Assembly (NCBI GenBank): GCA_024364735.1
Contig: JAGFNQ010000727.1
Span: 555,757-619,756 of the forward strand
DNA from: Boesenbergia rotunda
Taxonomy: Eukaryota > Streptophyta > Magnoliopsida > Zingiberales > Zingiberaceae
Length of the DNA: 64,000 bases
Direction: 5' to 3'
The first letter of the stretch is position 1. The number at the start of each line of letters is the position of its first letter. The translations under genes and the position numbers were made by a program. This document shows, one piece after another, positions 1 to 8,273 of the stretch. The notes below the pieces were generated by a model that worked only from the letters and a program-made list of their open reading frames with translations, ran no database searches and was not told the DNA's origin.

Positions 1-1460
1 AAATGTACTTGAGGTGTTTGTAAGAATGCTTGAATGAATGCTTGATTTGAAAACTAAACTCCCTTACTTGTATGTTTCGGCCAACCCTAGTCCTGGGGTT
101 GAGAAGTACCCAAAGAGACCATGAAGCATGCTACTACATATGTGATGTGTGTATAAATTAGTGACCTATCTTGTTAGGTATAAAAGCATGCCTTATAGCC
201 CACGGGGCACTTTGATGATATGAACATGATGTGTTTGATAATATGCTTAAAAAGGGTTACTCTATTGAAACTGGGATCAAGAGCACCCGAATGCGTGGTG
301 TGTCCCTAGGGGATCAAGAGCACCCGAATGTGTGGTGTGTCCCTTTGAGAAGTGATTAAGAGTACCTTTAGGCATATACATATATGAGTAATTGCATGAT
401 AAATTACTTTACTTTGGAAAGTTGTGTACCCGACTCGGAAGGGGGTCGTTAAACAAATCCAATGAGCATGTTAAGGTCATGGCATTGGTAGGACGGAAGG
501 GTCCTGCTCTAATTAGATTGGTGGCTCGCTACCCCAATTTATTAGGGAACGCGCATGATGTGGTACGACAACTGGGCCCTGGATGATGATATGATATTTT
601 GAAGTACTTACCATTATGGAACCTTTTTGAAAAACATTTCTCATCATGTGATCTTGTTCCGTAAAGTACTTAGAGATAAATTGATGTGATGTTTATGATG
701 ATTTGATGAGATGCTTATGATGCTGATAATTCTATCTGATTATTGTGTACATGATATGATGTATTGATATGGATTTTGCGAGTAGGCCCGGATTCTTACT
801 AAGCATGTTTTGCTTACTAGTTCCTGTTATTTTTCTTATGCTGCAGATAGCGGTAAGAAATACTCGAACTAAAGGAAGAGGCAGAGGGAAGGTTGGAGGA
901 TGTGTGTGGTGATGGCTCGGGAAAGGATGAAAGATTCTATCTACCTTAGTTTGTCTAGAATCTAACTGCTTCCTATGAAAGCTTGAAATTGTATTGCTAT
1001 ACTCTGAATGTGTGATCATGACTACTCTACTGTGATTAAGTTAGGGATATGGAACCCATGTCATGCTAGATAACACTATCATTAATGTCTAAACTTTGTA
1101 GTATGCATGCTAAGTAAAATGTTAGATGTTTACTATTTTCTGTTTCTTATGAATGCTTCTTTTGAACGTATCTAAGACTAGATAACTCTTGTTATATTCC
1201 TATGTTGTATCTTGTTCAAACCATGTTTATTCCATGCTATAGTGTGTTAAATGATCTTCATATTAGGTTGTGAATGCATGTAGATATAAAAGAAATGAAG
1301 TAAACCTTGCTTGGTAAATTAGTCTTCAATAAGCATGCTTATTACTAGTTCATGTATTGCAATTGTTTTGTTTGGATATACATGTTTAACATGATATAAT
1401 GATATGGATGTATGGACCCGTAACCCCGCCTTTAGGGTAGATATAAGGTCGGGGGTTACA
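1..1460 (+). repeat. 5' LTR of element A (3' portion)
   Basis: Ends in GGGGGTTACA at 1460, directly before a primer binding site. It is collinear with the solo LTR at 11938-14632, sharing for example the block around 418-460 (GTGTACCCGACTCGGAAGGG), the GGGATCAAGAGCACCC direct repeat at 273-344 and the stretch ending in TGCTGCAGATA near 840. The first part of the LTR lies outside the window. No protein-coding gene is supported here; the small ORFs are chance. Confidence 0.85.
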
Positions 1461-1463
1461 AGT

Positions 1464-1475
1464 TGGTATCAGAGC
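1464..1475 (+). other. Primer binding site (tRNA-iMet)
   Basis: TGGTATCAGAGC lies 3 bases after the LTR end. This is the standard complement of the 3' end of initiator methionine tRNA used by plant LTR retrotransposons to prime minus-strand DNA. Confidence 0.92.
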
Positions 1476-1525
1476 AAGTTTCCCCTCCATCACACACACA
1501 TCAAGCTTCCTTCTGCCGCTTCCAA

Positions 1526-1799
1526 GTAAGAAATCCTAAACTCGCTTTATTTATTTCATGTACAGTACTACTATATGAGATGATTGATGCTTGCCTAACA
1601 AAGTAGTATTAAGGCTTATATCTATCTAGTTACTGGTTGTAAAATAGATATGACTAGAATTTGGGGTAAGAGGGTGGTTACATATAGTAATCACTAGGGT
1701 AAACCACACCGATTAGGTGTGTGTTTTCCTCTGTACATATTTGCGAATTGAAAAAGGAATGGTTTTGTACTAACCATGTCATTTTTTTTTCAATTCCAG
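1526..1799 (+). other. Putative leader intron of element A
   Basis: Donor CCAA|GTAAGAAAT at 1526, a perfect TACTAAC branch-type motif at 1768-1774, a T-rich tract and an acceptor CAATTCCAG ending at 1799. The next base starts the ATG of the acidic ORF. The branch A is 26 nt from the acceptor, a normal spacing. Element B has the same donor, branch motif and acceptor although the intron body differs in length (599 bp). Splicing would join the LTR leader to the ATG; unspliced RNA would remain the template for reverse transcription. Confidence 0.65.
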
Positions 1800-2525
1800 A
1801 TGTTGCAGGAGGACTACCCTGAGAGATGCCGTGAGCTGCTGGAGCAGATAGAGACGGTTAGGGATTGGCCGACTCTGGGGATTCAAGGCACCATAGGATT
1901 CCTGGATCGGCTCTTCTGGAAACTGGAGCGGGAAGGGTTTCCAGCCATGGACGATCATAGGATCGGAGCTTTACTCCGTTCTTTGCCCAACCGGGCCAGA
2001 GAGGTGGCGCATCAGATCTGGGGACAGCACAGATGCCGTATGCCCTATACGAGGTTGTGCAGGCAGCTCCTTCGCCATGAGTTCCCAGCGGACCTGGGAG
2101 ACTCGGAGGAGGACCCCGAGACGTCCGAGGAGGACCCTGAGCCGTCCGAGGAGGACCCTGAGGAGGATCCCGAGCCGGTTGAGGAGGATCCTGAGCCCTT
2201 TGAGGAGGATCCTGAACCCTTCGAGGAGGATCCTGAGCCCGTCGATGAGGATCCCGAGCCATTCGAGGAGGACCCCGAGCCCTTCGAGGAGGACCCTGAG
2301 CCGTTCGAGGAGGACCCCGAACTCTTCGAGGAGAATCCAGAGCTGCTGGAGATGTTCGAGGAAGACCTTGAAGCGGACGAGGAAATTCTCGAGATTGAAG
2401 ATGAGGACCCGATGGGGACAGTTGAGGATCCTGAGGTGGGCCAGAGGGTGATGAGCGAGGAGATAGTAGGTGTCGCTATGTTATTCTTTATGTTGGGCAT
2501 CACGGCAGCCCGTCTCGCTCACTGA
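1800..2525 (+). CDS. Tail-anchored acidic heptad-repeat protein in place of gag
   Basis: I do not recognise this as a named family. The 241-residue frame starts at the ATG touching the putative splice acceptor; an in-frame ATG at 1776 lies within the putative intron. Residues 1-100 are a compact, partly helical region (LDRLFWKLE near 35-43, IGALLRSLP at 55-63, AREVAHQIWG at 66-75) whose spacing faintly recalls a gag capsid domain. Residues about 103-182 are roughly eleven copies of a 7-residue acidic unit of the type EEDPEPF, encoded by a 21-bp tandem repeat. Residues 222-236 (IVGVAMLFFMLGITA) form one hydrophobic segment 5 residues from the C terminus, as in tail-anchored membrane proteins. 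There is no zinc knuckle. Element B has a homologue with the same three-part layout. Function unknown; a membrane-tethered gag variant or accessory factor is inference. Confidence 0.7.
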   Translation: MLQEDYPERCRELLEQIETVRDWPTLGIQGTIGFLDRLFWKLEREGFPAMDDHRIGALLRSLPNRAREVAHQIWGQHRCRMPYTRLCRQLLRHEFPADLGDSEEDPETSEEDPEPSEEDPEEDPEPVEEDPEPFEEDPEPFEEDPEPVDEDPEPFEEDPEPFEEDPEPFEEDPELFEENPELLEMFEEDLEADEEILEIEDEDPMGTVEDPEVGQRVMSEEIVGVAMLFFMLGITAARLAH

Positions 2526-2557
2526 GTGTACTAGTTGTATGTGGACGTATAAGAATG

Positions 2558-2568
2558 AATAAAATAAA
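2558..2568 (+). terminator. Poly(A) signals after the acidic ORF (A)
   Basis: Two overlapping AATAAA hexamers occur 33-43 nt after the stop codon, in an AT-rich stretch that precedes the pol remnant. Element B has the same arrangement. They could end a short spliced mRNA for the acidic ORF, but AT-rich sequence gives such hexamers easily. Confidence 0.4.
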
Positions 2569-2610
2569 TTTCGGTTAGTAAAATAAATAAAATCTTATTT
2601 ATCCAATATT

Positions 2611-5032
2611 GATCATGTGACTACATTGCCCTCGGGAGAGGTGATGCCCTCTACCCAAATGCTGCGGGCCGCACCGATCAGCATCGCAGATAGGGAACTC
2701 TACTGCGATCTGATAGTGCTTGATATGGCCGATTATGATCTGATATTGGGCATGGATTTCTTAAATAAATACGACGCTTCAATCGAGTGCCGTAAATGAA
2801 GAGTTATCTTCCGACCCGAGACGGGAATTCTCTTTGAATTTATCGGCGAGCCGAAGAAGAAGACTGGCAAATTCTTATCGGCTCTGAGGGCAAGGAAAAT
2901 GTTAGAGAATGGATGTTCTGGATTTCTAGCTCATGTAGTTGATACTCGTCCTAGAGAGGACCCGAAGCTAGAAGACGTCGAAGTCGTATGCAACTATCCA
3001 GAGGTATTTCCTGACGACTTACCTGGGTTAGCACCTGAAAGAGATGTTGAATTTGCCATTGATTTGATTCCTGGTACTAACCCCATCTCGAAAGCACCAT
3101 ACCGAATGGCGCCGACTGAATTGAAGGAATTGCAAGGACAGCTACAAGAGCTTCTCGACAAGGGACTTATTCGCCCTAGTCATTCCCCCTGGGGAGCTCC
3201 CGTACTGTTCGTGAAGAAGAAGGATGGGTCGATGCGTATGTGTATCGACTATCGGGCATTAAACAATGTGACCATAAAGAACAGGTACCCTCTACCCAGG
3301 ATAGATGACCTGTTCGATTAGTTAAAGGGAGTTACGGTTTTCTCTAAGATTGATCTGAGGTCTGGTTATCATCAAGTCCGGGTGAAAAATGAGGACATAC
3401 CCAAAACTGCTTTCCGGACGAGATACGGACATTATGAGTTCGTAGTGATGTCGTTTGGAGTCACTAATGCTCCGGCAATATTCATGGATCTTATGAATCG
3501 GATTTTCTCGGCATTTCTCGACAGATTTGTGATCGTCTTCATCGACGACATCATTATTTATTCGAGGACTTCCGAAGAGCATGCAGAGCACCTGGGTATA
3601 GTATTACAGATTCTTCAGAAAGAACAACTGTATGCTAAATTTTCTAAATGTGAGTTCTGGCTGAATCAAGTATCATTCTTGGGACATATTATCTCCAAGG
3701 ACGGAGTGATGGTCGACCCAATTAAAATTGAGGCCGTAAGTAACTGGTCCAGACCCAAGAATGCCAGTGAGGTCAGAAGTTTTCTGGGGTTAGCAGGTTA
3801 CTACAGAAAATTCGTAGAGAATTTCTCTCGGATTGCAGCCCCTATGACAGCTCTTACAAAGAAAGATAAGAAATATACCTGGACCGAGGAATGTGAGAAG
3901 AGTTTCTTTGAACTGAAAAGGAGACTGACTAGCGCTCCTATATTGACTCTTCCGGAAAATGATACGGGTTTCGATATGTACAGCGATGCATCCAAACATG
4001 GACTCGGAGCTGTGCTTATGCAAAATGGGAAGGTAATTGCCTATGCCTCTAGACAATTAAAGGAACATGAAAAGAATTATCCTACCCATGATTTGGAATT
4101 AGCAGCGGTGGTCTTTGCGCTGAAAATATGGAGGCATTATTTATATGGCACTCAGTGCAAGGTCTTTACTGATCACCAGAGTCTGCGGTATTTCTTCACC
4201 CAGAAAGACCTGAATATGCGACAACGCCGATGGCTCGAATTGGTCAAGGATTATGATTGTGAGATCCTGTACCATCCGGGAAAAGCCAACAAGGTAGCCG
4301 ATGCAGTTAGTAGAAAATCATGTGCTACTTTAATATCTTTGTCGGCTTTGTCACAACCCTTAGGGAAAGAGATTATGGATTTCGGAATCGAGATAATATC
4401 GGGACGACTTTCTACTCTACAGATTGCACCGACATTATTTGATGGTATTCTGGAGAAGCAGAATCTTGATCCGAGTCTTCGGAAAATCAGGCAGGAGGTT
4501 CTCGAAGGCAAGGACGAGGGATTCCGGATTTCCGAGAGCGGAGTTTTATATTTCCGGGATCGATTATGCGTTCCCGACGACTCCGACTTATGGACGAGGA
4601 TACTCGAAGAAGCTCACGGAACACCTTATGCGATGCATCCTGGGTCTACCAAGATGTATCAAGATCTGAAGAGCAAATTTTGGTGATCCGGCATGAAGAA
4701 AGATGTAGCCCATTATATCAGCATGTGTTTGACCTGCCAGAAATTCAAAGCAGAACACCAGAGACCTGGGGGAGTTCTGCAACCTCTACCTATTCCCGAG
4801 TGGAAATGGGAGGACATATCAATGGATTTCATATCCGGGCTGCCTCGGACTACGAATGGATATGATAGTATATGGGTTATTGTGGACCGACTGACCAAGT
4901 CCGCGCATTTTCTGGCTATCAGGATGACTTATTCAGTGGAGCAGTTGGCTCAACTGTACGTCAAGGAGATTGTTCGACTACACGGGGTTCCCAAGACCAT
5001 CGTCTCTGACCGAGACGGTCGATTTACTTCTG
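2611..5032 (+). pseudogene. pol: Gypsy pol remnant (PR-RT-RH-IN) of element A
   Basis: One reading frame runs from the C-terminal half of the aspartic protease to the integrase core with three stops and no frameshift: TGA at 2797-2799, TAG at 3319-3321 and TGA at 4684-4686. The protease lacks its N-terminal half including the catalytic DTG; the segment LPSGEVMPSTQ to LGMDFL is left. RT has the usual blocks (SPWGAPVLFVKKKDGS, MCIDYRALN, the FIDDIIIYS active site near 3540-3566). RNase H, the HHCC zinc region (KMYQDLKSKFW, CLTCQ) and the first part of the DDE core follow, ending at SDRDGRFTS where another LTR starts. Two of the three stops fit CAG-to-TAG and TGG-to-TGA transitions when compared with element E. 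Not functional. Confidence 0.9.
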
Positions 5033-5033
5033 A

Positions 5034-5465
5034 TTTAAAATGCATGCGACGTATGGATTTAGTGAGTAGAAAAGAGCTTACTATGTTTTATACTTATAGT
5101 TGTTTGCTTATGTTGCAGATCAACATAGAAATTTCTGAGGAATGGGAGCTGCAGGAAGGGCTAATGTGTGTGGTGGTGACTTGACTGATCGATCCACTTT
5201 AGTGCCATCTATAGACTTAGTTCTTATTTCTAATAAGACATATGTTGCTACTTTATGCATGATACTTGCTAGTTCTTTTGGAGTTTATTTAACTTTGGAT
5301 GCTATTAGATGTTATATGATGTTATTACTTCCTTATCGTTGCATATGGTTTTAGTTATGTTTCATTTCTGCTGCAATGTTAGATTCATACGCAATGATAT
5401 AAGTAAGTAAGAAAAAAAAGGGTAAAAGGTAACGCGCCGCCTAACGGTAAGGAGCGGGCGTTACA
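5034..5465 (+). repeat. 5' LTR of element B (last 430 bp)
   Basis: Nearly identical to 19875-20305, including the terminal GCGGGCGTTACA at 5465. It begins abruptly after integrase sequence of element A, sharing only the short TTTAAAATGCATGCGAC with the intact LTR around the breakpoint. The small ORFs at 5142-5354 and 19760-20194 are LTR sequence in this and the other copy, not genes. Confidence 0.88.
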
Positions 5466-5468
5466 GCT

Positions 5469-5480
5469 TGGTATCAGAGC
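5469..5480 (+). other. Primer binding site (tRNA-iMet), element B
   Basis: TGGTATCAGAGC three bases after the LTR end, followed by a leader (CACACACATCAAGC, CTGCCGCTTCCAAGTAAG) very like that of element A. Confidence 0.92.
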
Positions 5481-5531
5481 CCACTGTCATCTCACTACAC
5501 ACACATCAAGCCTACCTCCTGCCGCTTCCAA

Positions 5532-6130
5532 GTAAGAAATTCTATACTTGCCTTATTTCATGTTTATATTGATAACTATATTATGCATGTATGATGCATG
5601 ATATGTATGATGGAAGCATGATTTTACCTTGGATATAACTAGGAATATACCTTATGATGACAATGATTTAAAATGATATGTATGACGGAAGCATGATCTT
5701 ACCTTGGATAAAACTGGGAAGATACCTTATCATGCTTTGTAATGACAATGATTTAAGATGTATATGAATGGAAATAACAGTAACCTTATACTAGCCTATG
5801 TGTTATTTCGTGAAGATAACATGGCTAGAAGAAGTACCTCTATGCATATCTTGTTTTCTTTTATAATTCTAGAATATGCAAGTATGAATGATACCTTACG
5901 ATAGCGAGTACTTTTAGGATATGTAATATGAACGATACTTTATCTTATTTTTATGAAACCAAATACTTTTGAACTGGATAAAAAAAAATTTATTGTAACT
6001 ACTAAAGTAAAGGAAATTGACTTTTTGTGTGCTTCTCTCTGCATATATTTGTGAATTGGAAAAAAAAAACTAGTTCTGTACTGGTTTTTGTCAGTTTTGT
6101 ACTAACTATGTCGTTTTTTTCCAATTCCAG
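5532..6130 (+). other. Putative leader intron of element B
   Basis: Donor GTAAGAAAT at 5532, TACTAAC branch-type motif at 6100-6106, T-rich tract and acceptor CCAATTCCAG ending at 6130, again touching the ATG of the acidic ORF. The branch A is 25 nt from the acceptor. Donor, branch and acceptor are conserved with element A although most of the intron body is not, which is the pattern expected if splicing matters. Confidence 0.62.
5599..5759 (+). repeat. Two-copy tandem repeat in the B leader intron
   Basis: A unit beginning GATATGTATGAYGGAAGCATG occurs at about 5599-5673 and again at 5674-5759, the second with a small insertion. It lies inside the putative intron and accounts for part of its greater length than in element A. 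Confidence 0.75.
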
Positions 6131-6770
6131 ATGTTGCATGAGATCTGTGCCACGAGTCGTTACTCTGAGTGGTGTCGTGAGCTAATGGAGCAAATAGAAG
6201 AAGTGAATATAGTCCAGTCCTGGGAATCCAAGGCAATATGGGAAAATTGGACCGACTATTTTGGAAACTCGAGCAGGAAGATTTTCCAATCATGGATGAC
6301 TGCAGAATTGGAGCACTGTTTCGTTCATTGTCCAAGCGCGCGAGAGAAGTTGCTTATCAGATATGGGGACAACATGAATGTCAGATCTCATATACGGAGT
6401 TATGTATCAGCTTCTTCGCCATGAGTTTCCGGAGGATCTGGGAGATTCTGAGGAAGATCCAGAGATGTTCGAGGAAGATCCCGAGATGCTCGAGGAAGAT
6501 CCCGAGATGCTCGAGGATGATCCGGAGATGTTTGAGGAAGACCCTGAGATGGAGATGTTCGAGGAGGACCCCGAGATGCTCGAGGAAGTCCCTGAGATGC
6601 CCGAGGAAGTTCTCGAGATGATCGAAGAGGGTCTCGAGATGGATGAGGAGGATCCGATGGAAACGGTAGATGATCCCGAGACAGGCCGAGTGGGGATGAA
6701 TGAGAGAGTGACAGCCACTGCCATAATATTTTTTATTATGGGCATGATGTCAACCTATCTAGTTCATTAA
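6131..6770 (+). pseudogene. Decayed copy of the acidic tail-anchored ORF (element B)
   Basis: Homologue of the ORF at 1800-2525. It starts at the ATG after the splice acceptor (MLHEICATS, then CRELMEQIEEV), shifts frame near 6235 (continuing LDRLFWKLEQ, IGALFRSLSKRAREVAYQIWG) and again near 6400, then reads the acidic repeat (units of type FEEDPEM) and a C-terminal hydrophobic tail (ATAIIFFIMGMMSTYLVH) up to the TAA at 6770. The repeat unit has drifted from EEDPEPF to EEDPEML/F, but length class, acidity and terminal hydrophobic segment are kept, so the layout is older than this copy's breakage. Two frameshifts make it non-coding as it stands unless they are sequence errors. Confidence 0.72.
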
Positions 6771-6805
6771 GTTCGGTTAGTGTTGTATATGAACTTATGA
6801 GGTCT

Positions 6806-6815
6806 AATAAATAAA
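6806..6815 (+). terminator. Poly(A) signals after the acidic ORF (B)
   Basis: Overlapping AATAAA hexamers 36-45 nt after the stop codon. A run of seven A at about 6823-6829 follows and marks the junction with the integrase remnant, resembling the trace of a polyadenylated end, though short A runs are common. Confidence 0.4.
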
Positions 6816-6831
6816 GTTGTGTTAAAAAAAT

Positions 6832-8233
6832 GGTGATCTGAGTATTCAGAGAATCGAGCAGGAGATCCTAGAAGGAAAGGGCGATGGTTTTCCTATCGCC
6901 GATGGGGGAGTATTATATCTTAGGGATCGTCTATGCATCCCTAATGATCCGGAGCTGCGGAGAGAAATTTTAGCAGAAGCTCACGGAACCCCTTATTCGA
7001 TGCATCCAGGATCCACCAAAATGTATCAAGACCTGAAGGAAAAATTCTGGTGGTCCATCATGAAGAGAGAGGTAGCTCATCATGTTAGCACTTGCCTGAC
7101 CTGCCAACGAGTGAAGGCAGAACACCAGTGACCCAGAGGAGTTCTGCAGCCACTTTCAATTCCGGAATAGAAATGGGAAGATATCTCTATGGATATCATT
7201 TCAGGACTTCCCAGGACTACGAACGGATATGATGCGATATGGGTAATTGTGGACAGATTGACGAAGTCTGCTCACTTCCTAGCAATCAAGATGACATATT
7301 CGATTGAACAACTGACTCAATTATATGCTAAGGAAATCATCAGACTGCATGGCATTCCCAAGACCATCATTTTAGATAGAGATGGCCGCTTCACATCGCA
7401 ATTTTGGGGAATGTGTTCATAAAACTCTCGGCACAAAGCTGCGTTTCAGTACCGCCTTTCATCCTCAGACTGATGGGCAAACAAAAAGAGTAAATCAAGT
7501 ACTGGAGGACATGCTACGAGCTTGTGCCCTGGATTTTAAAGGGAGCTGGTGCCGATACTTATATCTAGCGAAATTCGCTTACAATAATAGCTACCAAGCT
7601 ACTATCAGAATGACACCTTATGAAGCGTTATATGGACGGAGATGTAGGTCTCCAATCTGTTGGTACGAGGGTGGCGAAAAGAAAGGGATGGGACTTCAGA
7701 CGGATTTCATCAACGACACCACCCGAGCCATACAGAGTATCCGCCAAAGAATAGAGACTGCCCAGAGCCGGCAGAAGAGATATGCGGATCAGAGACGTAG
7801 ACCTTTGGAATTCGACGTCGGTGATTTGGTGTTCCTCCGAGTAGCTCCTATGAAAGGAGTAATGCGATTCGGCAAGAAAGGAAAGCTTAGTCCACGATAT
7901 GTGGGACCGTACAAGATCCTAAACATAGTGGGCAAGGTAGCTTACGAGCTAGAGCTACCTCAGGAGATGTCCGCTATCCACAACGTGTTCCACGTGTCGA
8001 TGCTCAGAAAGTGCATTCCCAGTACCGACAAAGTGATTGAGCCGCATGTCGTACAGATCCAGGAGGACCTGAGTTGAGAATGCAAACCCATTCGGATCCT
8101 GGATCGAGACGTCAAGAGACTAAGGAACAAGGAAGTGCCCTTAGTCAAAGTCTTGTGGCAAAGTTAGCAATCTGAAGAAGTTACCTGGGAACGTGAGGAT
8201 GATATGAAACGAAAATATCCCAAGTTATTTTAA
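6832..8233 (+). pseudogene. pol: Gypsy integrase and chromodomain remnant of element B
   Basis: Gag, protease, RT and most of RNase H are deleted; the remnant opens just before the integrase zinc-binding region (KMYQDLKEKFWW, CLTCQRVKAEHQ) and runs through the DDE core (DIISGLPRTTNGYDAIWVIV, FHPQTDGQT) and the C-terminal GPYKIL / FHVSMLR block to a chromodomain-like tail (EVPLVKVLW, SEEVTWE). Breaks: TGA in the zinc region near 7130, TAG near 7168, a frameshift near 7410, TGA at 8075-8077 between integrase and chromodomain, and TAG near 8164 within the chromodomain. The TGA at 8075 is shared with the copy at 16226-16903, so it predates their separation. Confidence 0.88.
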
Positions 8234-8254
8234 GTTCGAGGATGAACTTTTCAG

Positions 8255-8266
8255 AAGGGAGGGTGG
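8255..8266 (+). other. Polypurine tract, element B
   Basis: AAGGGAGGGTGG, two bases before the TG that starts the next LTR. The same tract occurs at 16925-16936. Confidence 0.85.
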
Positions 8267-8273
8267 ATTGTAA

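Larger units (their letters stand above)
1..5032 (+). mobile_element. Ty3/gypsy element A, truncated at both ends
   Basis: Order on the plus strand: 3' part of a 5' LTR, tRNA-iMet primer site, leader with a putative intron, an acidic tail-anchored ORF where gag should be, then protease remnant, RT, RNase H and part of integrase. The LTR matches the solo LTR at 11938-14632, so both belong to one family. The element stops inside the integrase catalytic core near 5032, where the LTR of a second gypsy family begins; no 3' LTR or target-site duplication is visible. The pol sequence groups with chromoviruses of the Tekay type by similarity to element E in this window. Confidence 0.9.

Noticed and set aside
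1858..2503. Antisense ORFs rich in Ser, Gly or Arg/Pro opposite the acidic ORF
   Set aside because: They are the mirror translation of the 21-bp repeat; the sense frame has the start context, homologue and hydrophobic end.
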